Part shown: piece by piece, positions 1 through 8,956 of the stretch
Position numbering within the stretch: position 1 is the stretch's first letter
How the letters are laid out: each line of letters begins with the position of its first letter
DNA from: Pseudomonas sp. HS6
Lineage (GTDB): Bacteria > Pseudomonadota > Gammaproteobacteria > Pseudomonadales > Pseudomonadaceae
DNA length: 64,000 nt
Assembly (NCBI RefSeq): GCF_023375815.1
Contig: NZ_CP067412.1
Span: 4,588,001 to 4,652,000, forward strand
Direction: 5' to 3'
The notes under the pieces: generated by a model
The model's input: only the letters and a program-made list of their open reading frames with translations
Told to the model about the DNA's origin: nothing
Databases searched by the model: none
Position numbers and translations under genes: made by a program

Positions 1-2
1 GC

Positions 3-71
3 GAGCGGTTGCTGAGCAACCTCGGGGCCGAGCCAGCACCGTATCTCAAAGGCGTCCCTGTCCAAGGCTAA
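3..71 (+). CDS. Possible 3' end of a gene cut by the window edge
   Basis: One frame is open from the window edge to a TAA at 69-71 and would give a 22-residue C-terminus ending PYLKGVPVQG. Codon choice looks like the rest of the genome, and a REP sequence starts five bases after the stop, which is where REPs usually sit. The fragment is too short to identify a family, and chance openness over 69 bases is possible. Confidence 0.35.
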   Translation, partial: ERLLSNLGAEPAPYLKGVPVQG

Positions 72-75
72 AAGC

Positions 76-166
76 ATCGCTGGCAAGCCAGCTCCCACAG
101 TTTTTATGGTGCTCACAACATTCGTGTACACCGCCGAACCCTGTGGGAGCGGGCTTGCCCGCGATG
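76..166. repeat. REP pair (inverted)
   Basis: ATCGCTGGCAAGCCAGCTCC at 76-95 is followed about 45 bases later by the opposite-facing GTGGGAGCGGGCTTGCCCGC at 143-162. This is the classic head-to-tail REP doublet of fluorescent pseudomonads, lying between two 3' ends. Confidence 0.85.
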
Positions 167-186
167 GCGTCCTTACAGCCACCGCA

Positions 187-1431
187 TCATTGCGATGACC
201 ACCTCACCGATCCATCCTCCCCGATAAACTCCTCGAAAATCTCCTCCCCCACCAGCCTGATTCTCGCGTACCCGTTCAACACCCGCAGCGGATAATCCGG
301 ATCCTTCGCATCCTGCGTCTCCGAAAACAGCACCCGCGAATGCCCGTTCAGCTCGCTGGTGGTGCCATAGGGAATCGCCCCGTGCCCGGCGCAGCGCGCA
401 TGCAACCCGCCCTGGGTCGCGTAGACGATACCGTTGTGCAGGTGCCCCCAGTACCAGTAATCCGGCTCGCGCCCCAGTGCATCGCACACCGGTTGATAAA
501 GCGCGGTCTTGTTGTGCCCGGTGATGTCGAAGCCCTGATGGTGGCTGAGCACCATGAGTTTTTTTCGCTTGGGCAGACTTTTCATCCACTCGATCTGCGG
601 CTTGTTCAGGGTGCCGTCCATGTACAGGTTCATGACGTCGGAGGCATACGCCGTGTCCAGCCCGACAATCAGCCAGTCGTCGTTGATCAGGGCAAAGTAG
701 CTGGTGCCCTGCTGCCCCGGAAAACGCGCGGCCAGTTCCTTGAAATAACCGTGGGCGCCGCTGTACATCTCGTGGTTGGAATTGAGCGTGAACGAGCCGT
801 GGGTGCCCATCGGCCAGCCGGCCATGTCGGTGTCTTCCTGGGAGTGGCTGCCCGCGTAATAGACATCCCCCAAATGAATGGTGAAATCGGCATTGGCCAG
901 TTGCATCTGGTTGGCCACCGACACCGCCGGCGCATGGCTGTTGAACGGCCCGGTGCCCCAGTCGCCGGCAATCGCCAGCGTCACTTCGCGATCCATTTGC
1001 ACCAGCGCCGGATCGGTGCCGAAGGTCGCGTGATGACGCAGGTTTTCGATCCACTTGAGCAGCGCCTCGCTCCACAGCAGATCCAGCAGCTCCCACTTGC
1101 GACAACCCAGCAAAGTACCGTCCTTGAGCACCTTGGTTTGCAGTTGGTCAGGCGACTGCGGCAATGGCGTCGCGTTGCCGATACGAAGGATCGACAAACC
1201 GTGGGACAACTCCCACGGCACCGCCGGCTCGTCATCCGGCAGCTCGCCATGTTTGAGCACGTACTGCGCCTGATCGTGGCCGCGCTGGAGCAACTTGATG
1301 ATGGCCTGGAACTCCTCCGGCTCGATTTCACTGATGAGTTTCATCCAGGCCATTTCCACTCGCGTGAACAGCCCGTGCAGGCGCAGTTTGACCTTGTCGT
1401 ATTCATGCTTCAGATGACCGACTGCCGACAT
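187..1431 (-). CDS. Metallophosphoesterase (calcineurin-like)
   Basis: A 414-residue protein with the ordered metal-binding motifs of calcineurin-like phosphoesterases: AGDWGTG, then HLGDVYYAG, then SNHEMYSG, then LSHHQGFD and GHLHNG near the C-terminus. These supply the Asp, His and Asn ligands of a two-metal centre that hydrolyses phosphoesters. No signal peptide is visible, so it is probably cytoplasmic. The N-terminal 140 residues are helical and lack a recognisable domain. It is the last gene of a minus-strand trio after the GMC-hydrolase fusion and the di-heme cytochrome, with 25 bases to the cytochrome stop, so co-transcription is likely. Its substrate cannot be told from sequence; a lipid, nucleotide or protein phosphate are all possible. 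Confidence 0.85.
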   Translation of the reverse strand: MSAVGHLKHEYDKVKLRLHGLFTRVEMAWMKLISEIEPEEFQAIIKLLQRGHDQAQYVLKHGELPDDEPAVPWELSHGLSILRIGNATPLPQSPDQLQTKVLKDGTLLGCRKWELLDLLWSEALLKWIENLRHHATFGTDPALVQMDREVTLAIAGDWGTGPFNSHAPAVSVANQMQLANADFTIHLGDVYYAGSHSQEDTDMAGWPMGTHGSFTLNSNHEMYSGAHGYFKELAARFPGQQGTSYFALINDDWLIVGLDTAYASDVMNLYMDGTLNKPQIEWMKSLPKRKKLMVLSHHQGFDITGHNKTALYQPVCDALGREPDYWYWGHLHNGIVYATQGGLHARCAGHGAIPYGTTSELNGHSRVLFSETQDAKDPDYPLRVLNGYARIRLVGEEIFEEFIGEDGSVRWSSQ

Positions 1432-1456
1432 GACGTAATCCTCTCTCCGTAAGGGT

Positions 1457-3325
1457 TCACAGGGTTTTCATGAATTCGATCAGCGCGCGTTTGTCGTCGT
1501 CCGACAGCGTCGTGCCATACAGGTGACCGGTGTTGTGATTGCCCTCCAGGCGCGTGTCGTACTTGAAGTCCGCCGAGGCTTTCGCCTGTGCGCCGCTGGT
1601 CACGAAGCCGACGTTGACCGGGTCGTAGACATCGGAGCCGGTGACGAACACCTGCGGACGTTTTTCCGGCGGTTGCAGCAAGTCCCACAGGGTCGGCACC
1701 GAGCCGTTGTGCAGATACGGCGCGCGCAGCCAGATGCCGTCGGTGGGCGTGTTGCTGTAGCTCTGGGTCTTGCGGTAGGCGCCGAAATCGAACGGCGGTT
1801 TCTTGAAGGTGTGGAACGCCGCCACCAGCCCGACAGTGAACGAGTCCAGCCGATGCGGATCGGTACCGAGCTGATCGATGTTGGTGGTGACCTGCCCGGT
1901 GTCGGCGCGCCCGAAGTCGTGGCAACCGGCGCAATTGGTTTCCCAGACCGGTTTGCCCTGGGCGACCTTGGCCTGATCCAGCGCCCACGGCCAGGCAGGC
2001 GCCTTGTGCCCGAGCAGCCAGTTGGTGACCCGGTTGAAACTCGGTGGCAGCACCGACTCCGGCGTCGCGCCCACGGCCATCGCAGCAGCGTAGTTGCGCT
2101 CGTGGATCTTGTTGTTATTGCCGTCCCAGTGCAGGTACATCGATTCCCGGGGTTTCTGGTTCCAGACTTGCGGCAGGTCGACGGTGCCGATGGTCGAGTC
2201 ATCCGGGAAGCCGAATACCACCATTTTCGTCGGGTTGAAGGTGTCGGTACGCCCCGGCCCCTGTGGCGGCCGCAGCTTCTGCCAGGCATAGGCCTGCTTC
2301 TGCTTGAGCAGCGCAGTCTTGGCCATCGGGATAATCAAATAGCGGTTGTAGAGCCGCTCGAAGAAGCCGAGCTGGAACTTGCTGTTGATCGCCGCCATCA
2401 CCGCGTCGGTGGTGAATTTCGGATCGCTGGCGCAATCGTAGGCGAACCATTGGAAGGCTTGCAGCTGCAGGGTGTTGGCCGGCGCACTCGGCACATTCAC
2501 CGCAACGTCGCTGGCATTCGCCCGGTAGGAACCGGTGTGACACAAAGCGCAGTTCGGCTCGACGGTCGGGTAACCGATCTGCCGCTTGGCCATGCCGATG
2601 GGCAGGTCCTTGCCGTTCTCGAACAGGAAGCCAAAGACTTCCCAGCCGCCGGGTTTCGGCATTTTCTCCGGGCACATCTGCGGCAGCACGGAGAACAGGT
2701 AATACGGAATCCGCGCTTCGATGCCCAGGCCGATGGCGGCGTATTTGTAGTGATCTTCGTCGGAGGCATATTCCTGTTCCGGCACCACGCGCAGCATCTG
2801 ATACCAGGTCTCGTAGCCGATGAACCCGAGCAGCGCGACCACGACCAGCGTGCCGACCTTGAACGCGTGGCTCTGCCAATGCCGCGCCCATGCAGCCCGC
2901 CACTCGCGCCAGCCGTCACAGAGCAGGGCCAGCGGTCGATTTTCCGGGGTGGTGCCGAGGTACAGCAGGATGCCGAGGATCAGGAAAAAGCTCAGGTCGC
3001 CCATCAGCATCGGCACGAACACCGAGCCTTGGCTGCTGGTGTTGATCAGGTAGATCCAGAACGCCACGGCGATCAGCCGTGTCAGCACGCACAGCCAGGA
3101 ATGCACCACGTAGCGCGGCGCGTTGAAGCCCGACGGCATGTAGAACACGCTGATGCCCACCAGCAGCATCCCGGCGTTTTCCAGCCACGGGTCGGAGAGT
3201 TGCGGCGGCAGGCCAACCACCGATGTCAGCAACCCCGGCGCGAACAGCGCCGGGATCGCGAACACCATGTTCATCGCAATGCCGAGCCAGATGAAACGTT
3301 GAAACCAGCGGATGTAGCTGTCCAT
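1457..3325 (-). CDS. Membrane-anchored di-heme cytochrome c
   Basis: About 622 residues. The N-terminal 175 residues contain several hydrophobic membrane spans, followed by a further span near residue 160-175 and a large periplasmic part. Two CxxCH haem motifs are present, CALCH near residue 259 and CAGCH near residue 465, and the segment around PYLHNGSVPTLWDLL resembles the distal region of di-heme peroxidase/oxygenase-type cytochromes. The start was placed at the ATG at 3325, preceded by AAGGA at good spacing; the frame stays open upstream only through a REP sequence. It sits between a flavin oxidoreductase and a phosphoesterase, so it plausibly takes electrons from the GMC enzyme; that link is inference. 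Confidence 0.8.
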   Translation of the reverse strand: MDSYIRWFQRFIWLGIAMNMVFAIPALFAPGLLTSVVGLPPQLSDPWLENAGMLLVGISVFYMPSGFNAPRYVVHSWLCVLTRLIAVAFWIYLINTSSQGSVFVPMLMGDLSFFLILGILLYLGTTPENRPLALLCDGWREWRAAWARHWQSHAFKVGTLVVVALLGFIGYETWYQMLRVVPEQEYASDEDHYKYAAIGLGIEARIPYYLFSVLPQMCPEKMPKPGGWEVFGFLFENGKDLPIGMAKRQIGYPTVEPNCALCHTGSYRANASDVAVNVPSAPANTLQLQAFQWFAYDCASDPKFTTDAVMAAINSKFQLGFFERLYNRYLIIPMAKTALLKQKQAYAWQKLRPPQGPGRTDTFNPTKMVVFGFPDDSTIGTVDLPQVWNQKPRESMYLHWDGNNNKIHERNYAAAMAVGATPESVLPPSFNRVTNWLLGHKAPAWPWALDQAKVAQGKPVWETNCAGCHDFGRADTGQVTTNIDQLGTDPHRLDSFTVGLVAAFHTFKKPPFDFGAYRKTQSYSNTPTDGIWLRAPYLHNGSVPTLWDLLQPPEKRPQVFVTGSDVYDPVNVGFVTSGAQAKASADFKYDTRLEGNHNTGHLYGTTLSDDDKRALIEFMKTL

Positions 3326-3377
3326 GTCATCCATTTCCTTGTGCAGACCGGAGAGGTGTAGCGCCTGATACCCCGCC

Positions 3378-3467
3378 ATCGCTGGCAAGCCAGCTCCCAC
3401 AGGGTCAGAGGTGTTCACAGGATTTGTGCCTGGCACCATCCAATGTGGGAGCTGGCTTGCCAGCGAT
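3378..3467. repeat. REP pair (inverted)
   Basis: Two facing copies of the GCTGGCAAGCCAGCTCCCAC core with about 40 bases between them. They lie inside the presumed operon, between the fusion gene and the cytochrome gene, where a REP doublet may affect mRNA processing or stability. Confidence 0.85.
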
Positions 3468-3487
3468 GCAGTCGACTCGGTCTGAGA

Positions 3488-6400
3488 TCAGCCGAGGGCG
3501 GTTTTCTCCAGGTGTTCAAGGATGATCGGATACACATCGACCACCGCGTTCTTGCCGAACATGCAATCGATGTGACCGTAACCCGGCACCACATGCCGGC
3601 TATAACGCTCCGGCCCATGCTTCTCGCAAACTCGCTGATAGGTCTTGAGCGTGCTTTCCGGCAAGTAGCACTGGTTTTCGGCGCCGCTGATGAAGCAGAT
3701 CGGCATGGTCAACCGGTCGAAGTGCGGCATGTACACATCGTTGCCCTTGAAATCCACCAGATGCCCTTTGCGCACGATCAGCGCCAGGTGCTCGAAGGTC
3801 TCGATATTCGACTCGCCGAACAACTCGTGCAGGTTGTCGTGCAGGGTTTCGTTGAGGGTGTCGTGGCGGTACAGCGAGGCGTACATGAAGGTGATGCGGT
3901 GGCACACCGGATTGGTGCAGTAGCCCTGGGCTTCAATCCGCGCGTAGCCGTTGAGGGCCTTGTCGTAGAGCTTGTTGAACCAGTTCTCCTTGCTATCGGC
4001 GTAGGCGGTCATGGATTTGATGCCGATCGCATCGAGCACCCCCGGCAGGTGCAGACCAGCCTTCAGGCCCGTTGCGGTCGCGACCACCGTGTCGGCGGCA
4101 ATCTGCGAGCAGACCACCGAACGCACGCCCTGCAAACCGGCCAGCAACGACATGAAGAACGTGGTCGCACCGTAGCAATGCACTACACACTGCACGTCTT
4201 TCGCGCCGGTCTGCTGCTGGATCTGTGCGATGGCAGCCTTGAAGTCGTACTGGGCGATTTGATCGCCATTCCATTCCTTCTTGCTCGCCGGCAGCAGGAT
4301 GCTCACCCGGAAATCCAGTAGCCAAACGTCGTAGTCGTGCTTGCAGAGAAATTCGAGCAGATTGGTCTGGATGGTGTCGGTGGAAAAGATGTTCGAGCCC
4401 ACACCCAAGCCATGCACCAGCATCACCGGGCCTTTGCTGCCGGCCTGATAGCGGCTCAGGCGCAGTTCCACGCCATCCTCGGTGGGGAAGAAATGCACAT
4501 CCGGCGTCGGCGCATCCAGCGGCCGCTTCAAGCGTGGCGGTGCGTCGGGGTTGAAGTACTTATCACCAGCGAATACCCCGCCGTAGCTTTCCCAGAGAAT
4601 TCCGGCGAAGAACTTGCCGAACCGCGCCAGCCCTTCAATGCGCTCGCGCTCGTTGCGCGCATTGAGGACTTTCATGGTGGTCATCTGCTTGGCGAAATCG
4701 GCCGGTTTGATGTGCATCACCCCGGAACCGATCACCTCGCCGGTTTTGTCCGGTCCACGGTAGAGCGTCACGTAAAGGGTGCTGGTGTCGTGCCAGATAT
4801 TCAGCACGCCGTTGTCTTCCGGCACGGTTTTGAACGCACTGAAGAAATAGTCGTGGCCGTCCTCGGCGGTCAGCTTCATGTCGTATTTCATGTGACGAGT
4901 GTCGACCTGCTGCTCGAATTGCTCGAACAGGTTGAACACGCCGTTGCTGGCGGTCAGCGGTTCTGGCGACAGCGCCGGGGCGCTCACCGTACCGACGATG
5001 GTCGCCGCATGTTCCGGCTCCTTGATCATCCGGTTGAGGTCGTTGGCGGTGATGGTCAGGGTGAAGTCGATCGGCGAATTATCCGCCTCGCCACGTTTGG
5101 CCGCCGCTTCGTAGACCTTGAGGTCGGTGCTCTGCGCGGCGGTGAAAGCCCGGGAAAAATAGCCCTTCATGGTCTCGGTGAACTGCACGCCAAGCGTCGG
5201 CGGCGCGGTCTGTTTACGCGGTGCCGACGGCAGCGTGTAGTCGATCTTCCAGCCCCGGTCAGCGGCCAGCAGGCCCATGTTGCGTTCGCTCACGGCGGAG
5301 ATGGTCAGCAGCGGGTTGACCGCCAATGACGTCGGGATCACCGCGCCGTCAGTCACGTACAGGTTGGCGTAGACATCGGTGCCACTGGCACCACTGAACA
5401 CCTGGCCCTTGTGGTTGACCACGCCTTGCGCGGCGTCTTCGCCCATCACGCAACCGCCCAATGGATGCACCGAGACGATGCTGTGCTTGAGCAACTTGGT
5501 CCAGATCGGATTCTCGACCCAGATCCCGCCCAATGCCTGGGTGCTCTGGTGCAGGCGTTCGTTGCCGATCTTGAAGTTTTCCTGTTCGCCAACGCCCGGC
5601 CAGTCGATGCGCAGCTGATCCTTGTTATCGAGGACCATGCGCCCCTGACCGCTGTCGTGGCTCATGATCAAGTAGGTCTGCATGTTGTGCAGCGCGCCGT
5701 AGTACGGGCCGCGCAGGAAGCTTTCGGCCTCGCGCTCCTTGTACTTCACTTTGCCGCTGAAACTGTTGTCGGTGGCCACGCCGATCATCTCGGCGAACCC
5801 GGCCATTGCCGGCACCATCGGCCGGCCCAGAGCACCGGGAATCGAACCTTCCTCGATGACCATGCGGCTGCGCCAGTCGCCTTCGGTGCGCATATCGATG
5901 ATCGAGGTGATGCACGGGCCGACGGGTTTCATTTCCTTGGCCGAATGCGCGCCGAACCCGATGCCGTTGATGGTTTGTTCGCAGTTGTGGCCGAAACCAA
6001 GGATGTCACCGTTGCCGCTCATGTTCTCGCCGAGTTGGCCGGACATCGCCAGCCCCTTGTCCCGCGAGCGCAACAAAATCTCGGTGGAACCGAGGGTGCC
6101 GGCGGACACCACGACGATGTCGGCCTTCACGAACAGCGTCGGCGCGTCGAACTTCTCGCGACCGCTGTCCAGGTACTGAAAGTGCACGATCCAGCCATCG
6201 CCATCGCGCTCCAGATGCCGTACCTGGGCCTGGCAGATGATCTCGGCGCCATGGTTGCAGGCGTCCGGCAGGTAGTTCATCAGCGTGGTGTTCTTGGCCT
6301 TGTTGTTACAGCCCGAAACGCAGTCGCCGCAGTGATTGCACGGCAGTTGCTCGACACCGACGTGGTTAAGGTTGTTCGGCAGTTTGTCGAAGGTCACGTT

Positions 6401-6940
6401 GATCGGCGGCGTGTAGAAGTGCGCGCCTTGTTTGAGGAAATCCGCGGATTTTTTGTTGGCGTCGAGCTTGGGCAAATTCGGCGCGGTACTCGGGTAAGGA
6501 TTGGGTTTGAGCATTTCCCGGGCGCGGGCGTAACCCTCCTTGAGCAGGGTGTCGCGGTGTTCGCGCACTTCCTGCGGCCAGCGCGGGTCGTCGAAGACGC
6601 CGGGCTCGGGTTCCAGCGAAACGTTGGCATTGATCAGCGACGTGCCACCGAGGCCACAGCCAACCACCACGTTCTGCTGCGCGTTGACGTGCAGATCGAA
6701 CAACCCGGTACGCGAGCCGATGTGGCCGTCCGGGTCGTTTACCTGCAACTCCTCGGTCGCGGCGATCATGGTGTTGGGGTATTCGCCAGGCTGGATTTCC
6801 CGACCGCGCTCCAGCAAACACACCTTTTTACCGGCCCGGGACAGGCGCGACGCGGCAATGCCGCCGCCATACCCGGAGCCGATGACGATCACGTCGTAGT
6901 GTTCCTTGATGTCGCTGATGGGCGTTGCGATCCGTGTCAT
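3488..6940 (-). CDS. GMC oxidoreductase fused to alpha/beta-hydrolase
   Basis: A 1150-residue two-enzyme fusion. Residues 1-600 are a glucose-methanol-choline type flavoprotein: the FAD-binding GSGYGGG at 21-27, CGLGGTSLINANV near 95, and a C-terminal VSVHPLGGC with the usual active-site His. A four-cysteine cluster, CNHCGDCVSGC (Cys 201, 204, 207, 211), looks like an iron-sulfur ligand set. A linker of about 200 residues (600-800) is of the kind seen beside cholesterol-oxidase-like enzymes. Residues 838-1150 are an alpha/beta-hydrolase with LVHGLGVG as oxyanion loop, VVHCYGATT as nucleophile elbow (Cys 922 where most have Ser) and GYGHID carrying the catalytic His. It is the first gene of the trio. 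A sterol- or fatty-alcohol-like substrate is a guess. Confidence 0.85.
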   Translation of the reverse strand: MTRIATPISDIKEHYDVIVIGSGYGGGIAASRLSRAGKKVCLLERGREIQPGEYPNTMIAATEELQVNDPDGHIGSRTGLFDLHVNAQQNVVVGCGLGGTSLINANVSLEPEPGVFDDPRWPQEVREHRDTLLKEGYARAREMLKPNPYPSTAPNLPKLDANKKSADFLKQGAHFYTPPINVTFDKLPNNLNHVGVEQLPCNHCGDCVSGCNNKAKNTTLMNYLPDACNHGAEIICQAQVRHLERDGDGWIVHFQYLDSGREKFDAPTLFVKADIVVVSAGTLGSTEILLRSRDKGLAMSGQLGENMSGNGDILGFGHNCEQTINGIGFGAHSAKEMKPVGPCITSIIDMRTEGDWRSRMVIEEGSIPGALGRPMVPAMAGFAEMIGVATDNSFSGKVKYKEREAESFLRGPYYGALHNMQTYLIMSHDSGQGRMVLDNKDQLRIDWPGVGEQENFKIGNERLHQSTQALGGIWVENPIWTKLLKHSIVSVHPLGGCVMGEDAAQGVVNHKGQVFSGASGTDVYANLYVTDGAVIPTSLAVNPLLTISAVSERNMGLLAADRGWKIDYTLPSAPRKQTAPPTLGVQFTETMKGYFSRAFTAAQSTDLKVYEAAAKRGEADNSPIDFTLTITANDLNRMIKEPEHAATIVGTVSAPALSPEPLTASNGVFNLFEQFEQQVDTRHMKYDMKLTAEDGHDYFFSAFKTVPEDNGVLNIWHDTSTLYVTLYRGPDKTGEVIGSGVMHIKPADFAKQMTTMKVLNARNERERIEGLARFGKFFAGILWESYGGVFAGDKYFNPDAPPRLKRPLDAPTPDVHFFPTEDGVELRLSRYQAGSKGPVMLVHGLGVGSNIFSTDTIQTNLLEFLCKHDYDVWLLDFRVSILLPASKKEWNGDQIAQYDFKAAIAQIQQQTGAKDVQCVVHCYGATTFFMSLLAGLQGVRSVVCSQIAADTVVATATGLKAGLHLPGVLDAIGIKSMTAYADSKENWFNKLYDKALNGYARIEAQGYCTNPVCHRITFMYASLYRHDTLNETLHDNLHELFGESNIETFEHLALIVRKGHLVDFKGNDVYMPHFDRLTMPICFISGAENQCYLPESTLKTYQRVCEKHGPERYSRHVVPGYGHIDCMFGKNAVVDVYPIILEHLEKTALG

Positions 6941-7320
6941 GAGGTGGTTCCTCTCTCAGGCAGATGGGGCAACTCTGCGGTTGCCTGCTATCAATGGGCG
7001 AACGGGCACCTGGCCCCCGGTTTCGGCGGCAGTACAGCGGTGTGGGCGATATCGACTCGCTAAAGGCGGGCGTGCTGATTGGCGGTGCGACGCAAGGTGC
7101 GCTTGCGCGGTATCGGGGCTGAAAACGCGCGGAGCGTGCGGGGATTGAGGGGTGAGCGATGTGGCTGGGTATCCATCACGCGTTCTCCCTGAACCAGATG
7201 TGGATAAGTGACGGCGGTCCTTGTGCCATTGGAGTGAAGACAGCGGCCGGATTGAAGTCAAGGCAGCGCTTTAGAACTGTATGAAATCTGACCAATTGCC
7301 ATTTGGACTATAACCGGCGG
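6941..7320. other. Gene-free leader region of the GMC operon
   Basis: No credible gene lies here. It must hold the promoter of the GMC-hydrolase operon, but I cannot pick a convincing -35/-10 pair. A perfect inverse DnaA box TGTGGATAA sits at 7199-7207, just outside the repeat array. Confidence 0.5.
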
Positions 7321-7900
7321 GGCTTGCAGGGTTTGGCGAACAAGTTATCCACATAGCCACCCACAGCAAATGGGGACAACTGTGGATGACGTGGAAAAAT
7401 AGTCGGGGTTTTGTGAAGAAAAACCGTGACTTATCCAGAAGAAGGGTTTCTTGCGGCAATTGGCTGTTTTTTGATCACAACTCTGTAGATCACGTACGAC
7501 GTGGCTTGCAGAGGATGGCGAACACCTTATCCACAGAAGCGCCAACAGAGTTCGGGGGTAACTTGGCGGGTGCTGTGGAAAAGCGCTGGAGGCCTTGATA
7601 AATCTTGGTTTGCGGGGGAATCGGTATGTTAAAAGGCTGAAATGATCGTTTTTTGATCAAGTTCTCGTAAGCCATGTTTTATATGGCTTGTAGCGGATAG
7701 CGAACATCTTATCCACAGAAGCGCCAACAGAGATTGGGGGCAAGTTGGGGAGTTGTCCTGGGGAAAAACTCAGGAAAAACCGCGAGTTAGGCTGGTTGTT
7801 TTTTGATCTTAGGGCTGGAGGGCTTGACTGGCGTGGGGTTCAGGGATGGGCGAACACGTTATCCACAGATCCGCCAACAGGGATTGTGGGTAATTAACGA
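7321..7900. repeat. Tandem ~182-bp repeats with DnaA boxes
   Basis: Four related units begin with GGCTTG at 7321, 7503, 7685 and 7821. Each contains GCGAACANNTTATCCACA (perfect DnaA box TTATCCACA at 7345, 7527, 7709 and 7859), then in most units GCCAACAG and a G-run, later a GGAAAAA/GAAAAACCG block, and TGTTTTTTGATC or CGTTTTTTGATC near the end (about 7465, 7648 and 7797). The first two spacings are exactly 182 bases and the third is 150, through an internal deletion. Near matches (TTATCCAGA at 7431, TGTGGATGA at 7381) lie in unit 1. No reading frame is conserved across units, so it is non-coding. Confidence 0.8.
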
Positions 7901-7924
7901 ATTGGGAATGGCTAACGATCGCTG

Positions 7925-8167
7925 CCCTCACCCCAGCCCTCTCCCGGAGGGAGAGGGGGCCGATCGAGTTGCCTAACCAAGCTACATCGACCTGAACGAT
8001 CACAGTGACCTCTGATTTGATCAAACTACGGTAAGGCAAAGTGATTGATGCTTGGCGAACCAAGTTCACCGCTGAAGTCGCAGGTCGATGTAAACAGCCA
8101 GTTCAACTCGGTCAGTCCCCTCTCCCTTTGGGCGGTCCGACGTTTCGGGAGGGCTAGGGTGAGGGGG
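7925..8167. repeat. Terminal-inverted-repeat element (MITE-like), copy A
   Basis: CCCTCACCCCAGCCCTCTCC at the left end is mirrored by GGGAGGGCTAGGGTGAGGGG at the right. The core carries CATCGACCTGAA and AGGTCGATGTA, found again in the elements at 30388 and 48582. No transposase is encoded. It abuts the 3' end of etfB. Confidence 0.7.
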
Positions 8168-8176
8168 CTTTGGCTC

Positions 8177-8947
8177 TCAGCGGACAACGCCTTCTTCGAT
8201 CAGCAGCTTGAGAATGGCTTCAGCACCAGCCTGTGCAGTGACACCTTTAAGTACCTGCCCCCCACCCCCACTAGCCTTCGCCGTAGCCGCCTTCATCCGG
8301 TCCGCCCCGCTCTTGGCCTTGATCACCTTCAACCGTTTCGGCCGTGGCTTGGCTGGTTGCAAGGTCGACACCGCAAGCAATTCGTCATCCACCACTACCA
8401 CGTCTTCAGCCTGCAAAACCCCACGTCGCGCCGGGCCGTAAGCACTCTGCCGAGGCTTGGGCGCAGCGTTATCTACAGTTGCAAGAAACGGAAGGCGCAC
8501 CTTCAACCGACGGCGCTGCCCGCGAGGCAACGCTTGCAGCACCAGCGCCGAGCCGTCGCTGATCGATTCGACCTGGGCCAGACCCACCACCAGCGGCCAG
8601 CCCAGCCCTTCGGCCAGCAGGAACGGCAGCATCCCCGAGCCTTCGCCGGTTTCCGCCTGGCTGCCGGTCAACACGACTTGGGCGCCGGCATCACGCAGAT
8701 AGTCGGTCAACGCCGGCAACGCATCGGCACCGGCGGGTTGTTCCAGCACATGCATCTGTGTAAGCCCCATGCCCAGGTAGGCGCGCAGCGCCGGTTCGCC
8801 AATGTCGCCGGCATGCAGCACTTGCAGGTTATCCCCCGCCAGTTGCAGGCCCAGTTCGACAGCGCGTGCATCCTGTTCGGCGCGACGCGGCCGGCCCGAG
8901 GTCGGGTGGGCGCCGATTGAAACCAGACTGATGATCTTTGTGCTCAT
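8177..8947 (-). CDS. etfB: Electron transfer flavoprotein beta subunit (dimethylglycine cluster)
   Basis: A 256-residue ETF beta-type subunit, which with the alpha subunit next door would carry electrons from DgcAB towards ETF-quinone oxidoreductase. The region GSQAETGEGSGMLPFLLAEG is the counterpart of the beta-subunit signature that holds the AMP or FAD phosphate, and PRGQRRRLKVRLPFLATV matches the conserved domain III entry. It is the last gene of the minus-strand dgc operon, nine bases after etfA, at the place of PA5401 in P. aeruginosa. It is divergent from the housekeeping EtfB, suggesting a dedicated ETF. Confidence 0.85.
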   Translation of the reverse strand: MSTKIISLVSIGAHPTSGRPRRAEQDARAVELGLQLAGDNLQVLHAGDIGEPALRAYLGMGLTQMHVLEQPAGADALPALTDYLRDAGAQVVLTGSQAETGEGSGMLPFLLAEGLGWPLVVGLAQVESISDGSALVLQALPRGQRRRLKVRLPFLATVDNAAPKPRQSAYGPARRGVLQAEDVVVVDDELLAVSTLQPAKPRPKRLKVIKAKSGADRMKAATAKASGGGGQVLKGVTAQAGAEAILKLLIEEGVVR

Positions 8948-8956
8948 AACCGTTCC

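Noticed and set aside
3326..3439. Upstream extension of the di-heme cytochrome gene
   Set aside because: The extra residues (VGAGLPA) are encoded by a REP sequence; the ATG at 3325 has the ribosome site and starts the membrane span.
6956..7261. 101-codon minus-strand frame upstream of the GMC gene
   Set aside because: No ribosome site, no domain, Arg/Pro-rich random composition.
7271..7675. Short open frames across the DnaA-box repeats
   Set aside because: Their frames are not kept between the repeat units and no ribosome sites fit.
7321..7900. CRISPR array or chromosomal oriC
   Set aside because: Repeats are 182 bases and diverged with no unique spacers; none of the oriC marker genes (dnaA, rpmH, gyrB) flanks it.
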